A model generated the notes under the pieces. That model saw only the letters and a list, made by a program, of their open reading frames with translations, made no database searches and had not been told where the DNA came from. Source: an uncultured Oscillospiraceae bacterium (GTDB lineage: Bacteria; Bacillota; Clostridia; Oscillospirales; Ruminococcaceae). From it: DNA of 7,160 nucleotides. The DNA lies in the NCBI GenBank assembly GCA_900543295.1, contig UQQY01000118.1, positions 1 to 7,160 of the forward strand, given 5' to 3'. The first letter of the stretch is position 1. Each line of letters starts with the position of its first letter. The position numbers and the translations under genes were made by a program. Shown here one piece after another: positions 1 through 5,937 of this stretch.

Positions 1-1189
1 TCATCTTTTTGTGCACGTACAGGTCGTTACTGTACGCCGGCAGCGCGTCAATAAAATCAACCTGCTCCGGAATATCGGTAAAGATCTCGGTGCGCGGCTG
101 TAGCATTGCGCACAGGGCGGAAAGATCAATATCCTCTCGCTTGCAGGTTTCGCGAATATACGGCTTTGCATACGAAAGAAAGTCCTCCGGAGAAAGCCTG
201 CGGATATACGCGCCGTTGATCGCTTTCAGCTTCTGCACATCGAAGATTGCCGGCGATTTGGAGATGCCGGATACGTCGAATTCCTGTACAAGCTCCGGCA
301 GGGTGAATATCTCGTTTTCTCCCTTCGGGCTCCAGCCCAGCAGCGCGATATAATTGACAATCGCCTCGGTGAGATAGCCCTTTGCCAGAAGATCCTCAAA
401 CGATGCGTCGCCGTTTCTCTTTGAGAGCTTTTCCGTGTGATTTTTCATCACCGGCGCGCAGTGGATGTACACCGGCTTCTCCCATCCGAACGCCTCGTAT
501 AGCAGGTTGTACTTCGGTGTTGAGGCCAGATACTCGTTTCCGCGGATTACGTGCGTAATTCCCATCGTGTGATCGTCCACCACATTTGCGAAATTATACG
601 TCGGCATCCCGTCGGTTTTAATCAGAATCTGATCGTCGAGCGTCTCGTTCTCTACCGTTACCGTGCCGTAAACCTCGTCCTCAAAGGAGGTCGTCCCAGT
701 TGTCGGCATCTTCTGACGGATGACATACGGAACGCCCGCGTCAAGCTTCTCCTGCACCTCTTCCGGCGTAAGGTTGCGGCAGTGCCCGTCGTAGCGCGGC
801 GCAATGCCGGAGGCCTGCTGAATCGTGCGCACTTCCTCCAGCCGCTCCTTGTCGCAGAAGCAGTAGTAGGCATGTCCCTTTTTTACAAGCTCCTCCGCAT
901 AGGCCTTAAACATACCCATGCGCTCACTCTGAATATACGGACCAGCCGGTCCGCCGATATCCGGACCCTCGTCCCAGACAAGGCCGGTCTTTTTCAGCGT
1001 ATGATAAATAATATCGACCGCACCCTCGACATAGCGCTCGCGGTCGGTGTCCTCAATCCGCAGAATAAAGGCGCCGTCGTTTTTCTTCGCAAGCAGATAC
1101 GCATACAGCGCCGTGCGCAGATTCCCGACGTGCATATAGCCGGTCGGACTGGGCGCAAATCGTGTTCTAACCTTCCCATCAAATGACAT
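1..1189 (-). CDS. gltX: Glutamyl-tRNA synthetase, C-terminal end cut off by the window
   Basis: This is a cytoplasmic class I aminoacyl-tRNA synthetase that charges tRNA with glutamate using ATP. The 396 residues in the window begin with the Rossmann-fold signature [13 protein letters not shown] (HIGH-type motif HVGN at residues 20-23). A CFC at 110-112 with H136/C137 looks like the zinc-binding insert of bacterial GluRS. The second ATP motif is KLSKRNGD at 254-261. The family is usually about 480-490 residues, so roughly 80-90 residues of the anticodon-binding domain lie beyond the left edge; the last complete codon is the Met at 2-4. The ATG at 1187-1189 is preceded by GGAG nine bases upstream. 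A strong promoter lies about 50 bases upstream and the leader is only about 40 nt, too short for a T-box. Whether it is discriminating or also makes Glu-tRNA(Gln) cannot be told from this sequence. Confidence 0.97.
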   Translation of the reverse strand, partial: MSFDGKVRTRFAPSPTGYMHVGNLRTALYAYLLAKKNDGAFILRIEDTDRERYVEGAVDIIYHTLKKTGLVWDEGPDIGGPAGPYIQSERMGMFKAYAEELVKKGHAYYCFCDKERLEEVRTIQQASGIAPRYDGHCRNLTPEEVQEKLDAGVPYVIRQKMPTTGTTSFEDEVYGTVTVENETLDDQILIKTDGMPTYNFANVVDDHTMGITHVIRGNEYLASTPKYNLLYEAFGWEKPVYIHCAPVMKNHTEKLSKRNGDASFEDLLAKGYLTEAIVNYIALLGWSPKGENEIFTLPELVQEFDVSGISKSPAIFDVQKLKAINGAYIRRLSPEDFLSYAKPYIRETCKREDIDLSALCAMLQPRTEIFTDIPEQVDFIDALPAYSNDLYVHKKM

Positions 1190-1216
1190 ATAAAAACGCT
1201 CCGTTTCTGTTTATAT

Positions 1217-1366
1217 TCAATTCACAGCAGCTTTTATCATAGCGTGAAAACGCTGTGTTGTCAACATTCGGACGAGCCTTTGCCGCGGTTTCGGCGGCAC
1301 GCCTCCCACTATAACGCCAAAGAGCCGCAAGGCCGCGCTGAAAGTCTCTTTCTCCTCCTGCGTCTC
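1217..1366 (-). other. Possible frameshifted C-terminal extension of the TPR gene
   Basis: After the TPR gene's TGA stop (1365-1367), the +1 frame stays open for 49 codons (1220-1366) to a TGA at 1217-1219. It reads like protein (ETQEEKETF, then AALRLFGVIVGG, then a basic tail ending HAMIKAAVN) and has no start codon with a ribosome binding site. The last codons of the TPR gene are TTT CTT TGA; CTT TGA is the +1 slip site of bacterial prfB. The stretch may be an extension reached by recoding, a real or sequencing frameshift, or non-coding DNA between genes. The only other inverted repeat here (TGCCGC/GCGGCA, about 1275-1295) has no T-tract, so I see no terminator before gltX. Confidence 0.3.
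1236..1264 (-). promoter_or_regulatory. SigA-type promoter of gltX
   Basis: Read on the minus strand, a perfect -35 box TTGACA (1259-1264) is followed by exactly 17 bases and a -10 box TATGAT (1236-1241). Transcription should start near 1229, giving a leader of about 40 nt before the gltX ATG at 1189. Gene, orientation and distance all fit. The promoter lies inside a possible frameshifted extension of the upstream TPR gene. Confidence 0.85.
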
Positions 1367-2213
1367 AAAGAAAACCGATCCTTCTCTCTTCCCTTTCCGG
1401 CTCTTTGGCGGCTGCCTTTGCATCGGCCAGCATTTGCCCGAGCGATTCGTCCTTGTAGCCGCGCACGATCGCCTGACGGTACGCCTCTTCCGCTTCGTCA
1501 AGCTTCCCAGCGGAGATCAGCGCCCACGAATAATTCGCGTAGTTGACCGCCCGCCGCGGATTCAGCCGGATCGCCGTGCAAAGGGCGCGCTCCGAGCGTT
1601 CAAAATCATGCAGCATGTTATAGTACATGCCAAGCTTTCCGTAAGCGACCTCGTAATTCGGGTCATAAAAAACGGCGGTCTCCAAACAGCGGATCATTTC
1701 CTCCGGTTCCGCGCCAAGCACATCGCGAACCGTTGCAAGATTCGACCACGCCATCGCCATTGTGGGATCAAGGCTGAGCGCCTCTTCATAAAGCTGCTTT
1801 GCCTGCGCATATTCCTTCTGCTCCTGATGGCAGCGCCCTGCAAGGAAACGCGCCCTTGCTCTGATCGCGGCGTTCTCCGTTCCATTATACAGGCGTTCGA
1901 GAACGGAGACCGCCTCTGCATTTTTGTTCTGCTGCCAAAAAGTAACCGCGCGGATAAAAAGCTTCCGTTCCTTTTTACAGCCGTCGAAGGCGCGATCCAT
2001 AAAGCACTCCGCCAGCTTTTCATACCGCCTTCTATCCTTTTTCCCAACCTCTGGGATAAAGGTTGCAAGGAAGCAGAGAAACGGCACCACGGCGCTCCCT
2101 GCCGCAGCGGCGGTGTGCGCCTCTCCTGTTGCGACTGAAACAATCAAAATTCCCAGCGCCGCCGCGAACAGGATTAAGAAAAAAACGCGCAATAGAAGCA
2201 GTCTTTTTTTCAT
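1365..2213 (-). CDS. Membrane-anchored tetratricopeptide repeat protein
   Basis: The 282-residue protein has no recognisable enzymatic motif. Two hydrophobic segments at about residues 7-28 and 35-54 form an N-terminal hairpin or anchor. A basic linker with KKDRRR follows at 58-63. Four consecutive TPR-like units occupy about 118-150, 151-185, 186-219 and 220-253, with the typical pattern of small residues, YxxAxxxYxxAL and closing proline (for example LYEEALSLDP). TPRs form a superhelical scaffold that binds peptides or partner proteins, so an assembly role at the membrane is inferred; the partner is unknown. The ATG (2211-2213) overlaps the stop of the GIY-YIG gene as ATGA, and the nearest SD-like GAGGA is about 13 bases away, so translational coupling is likely. 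It is the last gene of the pepT operon. The C-terminus ends at an unusual CTT TGA followed by an open +1 frame, so the real protein may be longer. Confidence 0.88.
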   Translation of the reverse strand: MKKRLLLLRVFFLILFAAALGILIVSVATGEAHTAAAAGSAVVPFLCFLATFIPEVGKKDRRRYEKLAECFMDRAFDGCKKERKLFIRAVTFWQQNKNAEAVSVLERLYNGTENAAIRARARFLAGRCHQEQKEYAQAKQLYEEALSLDPTMAMAWSNLATVRDVLGAEPEEMIRCLETAVFYDPNYEVAYGKLGMYYNMLHDFERSERALCTAIRLNPRRAVNYANYSWALISAGKLDEAEEAYRQAIVRGYKDESLGQMLADAKAAAKEPEREERRIGFL

Positions 2214-2479
2214 TTTCTTGAACCGTCCTCCTCGGGTTTGCCCGCAATCAGCAAAAGCTTCTGCGCCCTTGTCATCCGCTTGATCTGCGCCTCTCTTTTC
2301 AGCGCCGCGGATTTGTCCGCACAGCTCTCGCTGTAGATAAGCTTCACCGGCTGGCGCGCCCTTGTATATTTCGCGCCGCGCTTTTCCTGATGCGCTTTTA
2401 CCCGCGCTTCAAGGTCATTCGTCCAGCCGGTGTAAAGCGAGCCGTCGCCGCAGCGCAGAATATAAACAAAGCTGCTCAT
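2210..2479 (-). CDS. GIY-YIG domain protein, UPF0213 (YhbQ/YazA-like)
   Basis: This 89-residue single-domain protein belongs to the small stand-alone GIY-YIG nuclease-fold family. The sequence shows VYILRC at residues 5-10 (the GIY strand), LYTGWTNDLEARVKAH at 15-30 (the YIG strand plus the catalytic-type Arg26), the family signature GAKYTRARQPV at 35-45, and the metal-ligand-type Glu63 in KREAQIK. Length and motif order match UPF0213. Related proteins such as E. coli YhbQ have been linked to DNA cleavage or repair, but the cellular role is poorly settled, so nuclease activity here is inference from the conserved Arg and Glu. The gene is the middle one of three: its ATG overlaps the pepT stop and its TGA overlaps the TPR start, both as ATGA. 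It has no good ribosome binding site of its own, consistent with coupled translation. Confidence 0.93.
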   Translation of the reverse strand: MSSFVYILRCGDGSLYTGWTNDLEARVKAHQEKRGAKYTRARQPVKLIYSESCADKSAALKREAQIKRMTRAQKLLLIAGKPEEDGSRK

Positions 2480-3699
2480 ACGCCCGCGTGAATCCGCACA
2501 AGCGCTTTCAGGATTTCCGTCACTTTGTCAAGCGACTGAACGGAAATGAATTCAAACCTGCCGTGACAGTTGTGCCCGCCGGTACACAGGTTGGGACACG
2601 GAATTCCGCGGAACGAGAGCATCGCTCCGTCCGTTCCTCCGCGCACCACCGCGCAGTGCGGCTCTACACCGCAGCCGCGCATGGCCGCCTGCGCATTTTC
2701 AATCAGTTCCATATGACCGTCGATAATCTCGCGCATATTGGAATAAGAATCGCGGATTTCCGCGCAGAAGGTATTCTCTCCGTAACGGTCGTTCAAATAG
2801 GCGCAAATCTTCTCTACGCGCTGTTTTTTCTCTTCAAGCTTTGCGCGGTCATGATCGCGCAGAATATAATCCATCACGGCTTTGTCCACGTCGCCCGTCA
2901 TGCTGCAAAGGTGATAAAAGCCCTCGCGGTCCTGCGTATACGCCGGATTTTCAAACTGCGGCAGCATCTGCTGGAATTCCATGCCCAGAAGCAGCGCGTT
3001 TTTCATTTTCCCCTTCGACGAGCCCGGATGCGTGCTCACGCCGCGTATCGTCAGCTTGAGCGACGCGGCGTTGAACGTCTCGTAGCCGATTTCGCCGACC
3101 TCGCCGCCGTCTACCGTATAGGCCGCTTTCGCGCCAAATATACCGCTGTCGAAAAACGCCACCCCGTTTCCAACCTCTTCGTCCGGCGTAAAGGCAATCC
3201 GCAGCTCGCCGTGCGGAATCGACGGATCAGATAAAAGCGCTTCGGCAAGCGCCATGATTTCCGCAACCCCGGCTTTGTCGTCCGCTCCCAGCAGCGTCGT
3301 GCCGTCCGTCACAATCAAGTCCTCGCCGATATACTGCTCCACCTGTGGAAACTCTGACACGCGCAGCGTATATTCGTCATTCAATTGGATGTCGCCGCCT
3401 GCATATTTTTCAATAATACGCGGCTTTACATTCGCGCCTGAAACCGCGTCGGAAGTATCCATGTGTGCGATTAGGCCAAGCGGCTCTGCCTTCTCGCAGC
3501 CTTCGGATGCGGAAATCGTCGCATAGACGTAGCAGTGTTCCGTATCATAGACGACATTTTTTGCGCCCATCTCATGCAGCTCTTCGGTTAAAAGCTTTGC
3601 AAGATTGTGCTGTTTTTGCGTGCTCGGAACCGTTTCGCAGTCCGGCTTCGACTGCGTGTCAATTGTAACATATTGAAGAAAACGTTCGGTTGCGGTCAT
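2476..3699 (-). CDS. pepT: Peptidase T, tripeptide aminopeptidase (M20B)
   Basis: This is a cytoplasmic dizinc aminopeptidase that removes the N-terminal residue of tripeptides in peptide catabolism. At 407 residues it has the family's normal length. The N-terminus (MTATERFLQYVTIDTQS) is typical of PepT. The metal-site residues are in place: HMD at 79-81, Asp141 in LLGADDKAG, the catalytic/metal Glu pair 174-175 in TPDEEVGNG, Asp197 in TVDGGEVG, and His379 in HGRFEF near the end. The dimerisation/lid domain occupies roughly 208-320. The ATG at 3697-3699 follows AGAGGGG by five bases, with a strong promoter about 35-60 bases upstream. It is the first gene of a three-gene operon; its TGA overlaps the ATG of the GIY-YIG gene. 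Two near-repeats upstream of the promoter suggest regulation. Confidence 0.97.
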   Translation of the reverse strand: MTATERFLQYVTIDTQSKPDCETVPSTQKQHNLAKLLTEELHEMGAKNVVYDTEHCYVYATISASEGCEKAEPLGLIAHMDTSDAVSGANVKPRIIEKYAGGDIQLNDEYTLRVSEFPQVEQYIGEDLIVTDGTTLLGADDKAGVAEIMALAEALLSDPSIPHGELRIAFTPDEEVGNGVAFFDSGIFGAKAAYTVDGGEVGEIGYETFNAASLKLTIRGVSTHPGSSKGKMKNALLLGMEFQQMLPQFENPAYTQDREGFYHLCSMTGDVDKAVMDYILRDHDRAKLEEKKQRVEKICAYLNDRYGENTFCAEIRDSYSNMREIIDGHMELIENAQAAMRGCGVEPHCAVVRGGTDGAMLSFRGIPCPNLCTGGHNCHGRFEFISVQSLDKVTEILKALVRIHAGV

Positions 3700-3731
3700 G
3701 AAAACCCCTCTTTTCTCAGATTTCTGTATCC

Positions 3732-3760
3732 ATTTTAAAACCGCCGAGCAGGCTTGTCAA
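3732..3760 (-). promoter_or_regulatory. SigA-type promoter of the pepT operon
   Basis: On the minus strand, TTGACA (3755-3760) is separated by 17 bases from TAAAAT (3732-3737). Transcription should begin near 3725, about 26 bases before the pepT ATG at 3699. The match to consensus and the distance to a strong ribosome binding site make this a confident call. Confidence 0.85.
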
Positions 3761-3770
3761 GAAAATCTAA

Positions 3771-3800
3771 CGCATGGCCAAGTCTCAGACGCGCATGCCA
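3771..3800. repeat. Paired near-direct repeats upstream of the pepT promoter
   Basis: CGCATGGCCA (3771-3780) and CGCATGCCA (3792-3800) differ by one base and start 21 bp apart, two turns of the helix, immediately upstream of the pepT -35 box. Position and spacing suit an activator site, but no regulator can be named and two short copies could be chance. Confidence 0.35.
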
Positions 3801-3860
3801 TTTTTGCACGGTTCTCTCCGCCATCCGCCGTTTTAGCATCCGTTTTTTCCAAGCCTTCTC

Positions 3861-3896
3861 AAAAAAACAGGAGACGGCTTAAAAGCCGTCTCCTGT
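3861..3896 (-). terminator. Rho-independent terminator after the zinc-ribbon gene
   Basis: A perfect 30-base inverted repeat (3867-3896; arms ACAGGAGACGGCTT and AAGCCGTCTCCTGT) is followed on the minus strand by seven T residues (3861-3867). It begins 17 bases after the stop of the zinc-ribbon gene. The T-tract is on one side only, so it acts for minus-strand transcription and insulates the pepT promoter from the sigma/zinc-ribbon unit. Confidence 0.95.
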
Positions 3897-3913
3897 CGAA
3901 AGCGCTTATCGAA

Positions 3914-4192
3914 TTATTCGCCTTTCATTTTTGCAAAGCAGTCGCTGCAATAAACCGGGCGGTCTTCTCTCGGCTTAAACGGAACGCGTGCTTCCGCACC
4001 GCAGGAAGCGCAGGTTGCGGTGAACATTTCTCTCTGGGGCTTTGCACCGCCGTTTTTGCGCGCCATACGGCACTCTTTGCATCTCTGCGGCTCGTTCTCG
4101 AAGCCTTTCTCAGCATAGAACTGCTGTTCACCGGCAGTGAATACGAACTCCGCGCCGCAGTCTTTACAAATGAGGGTTTTGTCTTGATACAT
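3914..4192 (-). CDS. Small double zinc-ribbon protein
   Basis: This 92-residue protein carries two four-cysteine zinc modules. The first pairs CKDC (9-12) with CKEC (38-41), 25 residues apart, and contains a family-like AEFVFTAGEQQFYAEKGF core. The second pairs CASC (61-64) with CSDC (82-85), exactly 17 residues apart, matching the CxxC-x17-CxxC module of small clostridial zinc-ribbon proteins. A basic linker (RKNGGAKPQR, 45-54) joins them. Such proteins are common and of unknown function; nucleic-acid or protein binding is inference from the zinc-ribbon fold. The ATG at 4190-4192 follows GAGGT by eight bases. It lies 143 bases downstream of the sigma gene on the same strand with no convincing promoter of its own, so it may be co-transcribed with it. 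It ends 17 bases before a strong terminator. Confidence 0.92.
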   Translation of the reverse strand: MYQDKTLICKDCGAEFVFTAGEQQFYAEKGFENEPQRCKECRMARKNGGAKPQREMFTATCASCGAEARVPFKPREDRPVYCSDCFAKMKGE

Positions 4193-4251
4193 GATTAAAT
4201 ACCTCGCTTAGGATAAATTTTTTACCGCCCGCCGACGGAGTTCCACCGTCT

Positions 4252-4264
4252 ATTGGAAACCAAT
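4252..4264. repeat. Short inverted repeat in the sigma/zinc-ribbon spacer
   Basis: ATTGG-AAA-CCAAT on the plus strand is a perfect 5-bp inverted repeat with a 3-base loop. Immediately beside it, GACGG (4234-4238) and CCGTC (4246-4250) form another 5-bp repeat. Either could be an operator or a leader structure for the zinc-ribbon gene; no function can be assigned. Confidence 0.35.
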
Positions 4265-4299
4265 GCTTGATTTAAGAAAGCTGACAGGGCATATTTTTA

Positions 4300-4344
4300 A
4301 ACAGCATCTGCTGTTATGGACCATGATCTGTTTTTTTACAGATC
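4300..4344 (-). other. Two tandem hairpins at the end of the sigma gene
   Basis: A 7-bp perfect hairpin (GATCTGT/ACAGATC, 4325-4344, loop of six A on the minus strand) contains the sigma gene's stop codon. A second 7-bp repeat (AACAGCA/TGCTGTT, 4300-4315) follows, with only TTT after it. Neither has a proper T-tract on the minus strand, so they are not standard terminators. They could be a weak terminator, an RNA-stability element or a processing site between sigma and zinc-ribbon mRNA. Confidence 0.4.
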
Positions 4345-4932
4345 GTTCAGAACTGCTTTCAGCTTTCTTCTTGCACGCTGCAGGGCGTTATCCACCGATT
4401 TCGGCGAGGAATGAAGCTTTGTTGCGGCACTTTCGTATCCGCAGCCGTTCAGATAAAGGAAGAAAACCTCTTTCTCATAGGGAGAAAGCGTTCGGTCGAT
4501 CAGTCTTTCAACCTCTGTCACAGTCTCCCGGCTGATGTATAAGCCTTCCGGGTCGCCGTCTTCGTCAAAGCCGCAGTCTCCCATCTCATCAAATGATAAA
4601 GCATCAAGATGCAGCCGTGACTTTTTGGTCATTGAGGCGGCGCGCATATTTTTTAAGCTGTTGCCGACGCAAACGTGCGCATAGGTGCGAAACAAAACGC
4701 CCCGCTCCGGATCATAGGTGCGAATGGCGTTCAAAAGCCCCATATAAGCCTCCTGCAAGAGATCCTCCGGGTCGCTTCCCTCCACCACCGTTTTGGAAAC
4801 GGCGTGATGCAAAAGCCCCGCATACCTCGCAAGCAAAGCTGCGGCCGCCGTCTGGCTGCCGCCGCGGCACTTTAAAATCAGCGAAAGATCACTTTCTTCT
4901 ATACAATCCGCTTTCCCGCTCTGTCTGCACAT
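4336..4932 (-). CDS. Sigma-70 family RNA polymerase sigma factor, SigH-like
   Basis: At 198 residues this factor has only regions 2 and 4. Region 2 spans about 33-105, with the core-binding and -10-recognition stretch DLLQEAYMGLLNAIRTYDPE at 57-76 followed by FRTYA. Region 4 spans about 145-195, with a helix-turn-helix at 163-186; its SPKSVDNALQRARRKL strongly resembles the end of Bacillus SigH (KSIDNALQRVKRKL). It therefore belongs near the SigH/Sigma-30 group rather than typical ECF factors. The usual sigH neighbours (rpmG, secE, nusG) are absent, and no anti-sigma gene is adjacent. The ATG at 4930-4932 has a modest GGTGGA five bases upstream. A near-consensus housekeeping promoter precedes it, suggesting constant transcription. 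Which promoters it recognises cannot be read here. The gene ends inside a hairpin, and the zinc-ribbon gene follows. Confidence 0.9.
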   Translation of the reverse strand: MCRQSGKADCIEESDLSLILKCRGGSQTAAAALLARYAGLLHHAVSKTVVEGSDPEDLLQEAYMGLLNAIRTYDPERGVLFRTYAHVCVGNSLKNMRAASMTKKSRLHLDALSFDEMGDCGFDEDGDPEGLYISRETVTEVERLIDRTLSPYEKEVFFLYLNGCGYESAATKLHSSPKSVDNALQRARRKLKAVLNDL

Positions 4933-4962
4933 ACGAATCCACCGACTACAACTATTTATTAT

Positions 4963-4991
4963 AGTATAGTGTTGTTTTCCCCAATTGTCAA
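4963..4991 (-). promoter_or_regulatory. SigA-type promoter of the sigma-factor gene
   Basis: On the minus strand, TTGACA (4986-4991), a 17-base spacer and TATACT (4963-4968) give a near-perfect housekeeping promoter. The start should lie near 4956, about 24 bases before the ATG at 4932. Confidence 0.87.
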
Positions 4992-5165
4992 GCCCCTTTT
5001 CAACAGTTTACACAAAAAATTTCTTCTTATAAAAGAAACGCTTTAGCACTTTGAAGTAAAAGCTTTATCCTCTGCCAAAGCGCAGGAAGGGACTCCGTAT
5101 TGCATACAGCATTTCTTCATCGCCGCTTTTCCAACTATTTTATCCGCGAAAATTCCGTCGGAACA
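4992..5165. other. Divergent intergenic region between sigma and sugar-transferase genes
   Basis: The full gene-free gap is 4933-5237 (305 bases), with a minus-strand promoter at its left end and a plus-strand promoter at its right end. The middle is AT-rich and holds no plausible gene. It contains an AT-only 6-bp hairpin (TTTCTT/AAGAAA, 5020-5038) followed on the minus strand by six T, a short GTAT-TGC-ATAC repeat at 5097-5107, and nothing resembling a known riboswitch or RNA gene. Confidence 0.6.
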
Positions 5166-5194
5166 TAGACTTTCTTTTCACTTTATGCTACACT
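5166..5194 (+). promoter_or_regulatory. Likely promoter of the sugar-transferase/LCP unit
   Basis: TAGACT (5166-5171), a 17-base spacer and TACACT (5189-5194) preceded by TGC form an extended -10 promoter with a moderate -35 box. Transcription would begin near 5201, about 37 bases before the ATG at 5238. It is weaker than the minus-strand promoters, so it may be regulated. Confidence 0.6.
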
Positions 5195-5237
5195 GTAAGA
5201 AAATAAAGCAATTAGAATATACTTTTGGGGGGCGCCA

Positions 5238-5891
5238 ATGGAATATCTTAATGAAGAAAAGGAGGCTGTGCCGCGCAAACAGACAAGGTCTGTCTATCGC
5301 GCAGTAAAAAAGGTTTTTGATGTCTGCTTCAGCCTGATATGCCTCATCGGTCTGATTCCGCTCTTTCTCATAATAGCGGCAGCCATCCGTATCGATTCCC
5401 CGGGACCGGTGTTTTTTGTGCAGACGCGCGTAGGAAAAGACGGAAAGCCATTTAGGATGGTAAAATTCCGCAGCATGTGTGCGGATGCAGAGGAAAAGCT
5501 CGACTCCCTGCAAAAACTGAACGAGCGGGACGGTCCCGTGTTTAAAATCAAGCACGATCCGCGCGTTACACGCGTCGGACATATTCTCCGCAAAACCTGT
5601 TTGGACGAGCTGCCGCAGCTTTTTAACATTCTGCGCGGCGAAATGAGCTTTGTCGGACCTCGTCCCGCACTGCCCAAAGAGGTGGAGCAGTACACGCCAT
5701 ACCAGCGCGGACGTCTTGCCGCAACGCCGGGTCTCACCTGTTACTGGCAAGTGAGCAAGGATACCTGCACCACTTTTGACGAATGGGTTGCGCTCGACTT
5801 AAAATACATACGGGAGCAGAGTGTGCGCGTGGATCTGCGGCTGATCTTTGCAACCATCCGTATCGTATTCTCCGGCAAAGGCGCCGATTGA
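5238..5891 (+). CDS. Sugar-1-phosphate transferase to polyisoprenyl phosphate (PglC/WcaJ catalytic type)
   Basis: This 217-residue enzyme belongs to the bacterial sugar transferase family (monotopic phosphoglycosyl transferases), which starts glycan synthesis by moving a sugar phosphate from a UDP-sugar to undecaprenyl phosphate on the cytoplasmic membrane face. It is the short form without the extra N-terminal membrane helices of WcaJ/CpsE. One hydrophobic segment at 29-50, broken by Pro41, fits the re-entrant helix. Then come SPGPVFFVQTRVGKDGKPF (54-72), KFRSM (76-80), the catalytic Asp123-Glu124 dyad in CLDELPQLFNILRGE, SFVGPRPALP (137-146) and the PGLTCYWQVS segment (164-173). The usual Gly after WQVS is Lys. 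The ATG follows a GGGGGG ribosome binding site by five bases. The sugar cannot be predicted. An LCP ligase follows 46 bases later, pointing to a surface-glycan locus. Confidence 0.94.
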   Translation: MEYLNEEKEAVPRKQTRSVYRAVKKVFDVCFSLICLIGLIPLFLIIAAAIRIDSPGPVFFVQTRVGKDGKPFRMVKFRSMCADAEEKLDSLQKLNERDGPVFKIKHDPRVTRVGHILRKTCLDELPQLFNILRGEMSFVGPRPALPKEVEQYTPYQRGRLAATPGLTCYWQVSKDTCTTFDEWVALDLKYIREQSVRVDLRLIFATIRIVFSGKGAD

Positions 5892-5937
5892 TTCCTATGA
5901 AAAAGCGTCGACGTTTTCTAAAGAAAGGATTGTTATC

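Noticed and set aside
551..1186. 211-codon plus-strand ORF opposite gltX
   Set aside because: It lies wholly antisense to the clearly recognised GluRS, and its product shows no family features; it is a by-product of GluRS codon use.
1190..1229. T-box leader for gltX
   Set aside because: The promoter leaves only about 40 nt of leader, and no specifier hairpin or T-box sequence is visible.
1275..1296. TGCCGC/GCGGCA inverted repeat between the TPR gene and gltX
   Set aside because: Only six base pairs and no T-tract on either strand; not a terminator.
1434..2138. 234-codon plus-strand ORF opposite the TPR gene
   Set aside because: Antisense to a gene with clear TPR units; Arg/His-rich composition typical of shadow frames; no ribosome binding site.
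2362..3234. 290-codon plus-strand ORF opposite pepT and the GIY-YIG gene
   Set aside because: Long, but antisense to two confident genes; no recognisable domain, and it crosses the gene boundary.
3762..3860. Possible small gene or RNA between the terminator and the pepT promoter
   Set aside because: Only short stop-filled frames and no stable fold; apart from the paired near-repeats nothing stands out.
3698..4198. 166-codon plus-strand ORF across the terminator and zinc-ribbon gene
   Set aside because: It runs through the pepT promoter, the terminator hairpin and the opposite strand of a confident gene.
5014..5038. Hairpin plus T-tract on the minus strand
   Set aside because: The 6-bp stem is entirely A/T except one pair, too weak to call a terminator, and no minus-strand gene ends there.
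5178..5750. 190-codon minus-strand ORF opposite the sugar transferase
   Set aside because: Antisense to a clear enzyme; the product shows no domain or start signal.
5848..5937. Earlier in-frame start for the LCP protein
   Set aside because: It would overlap the sugar-transferase gene, has no ribosome binding site, and puts 30 polar residues before the basic/hydrophobic anchor; the ATG at 5938 has a good site.
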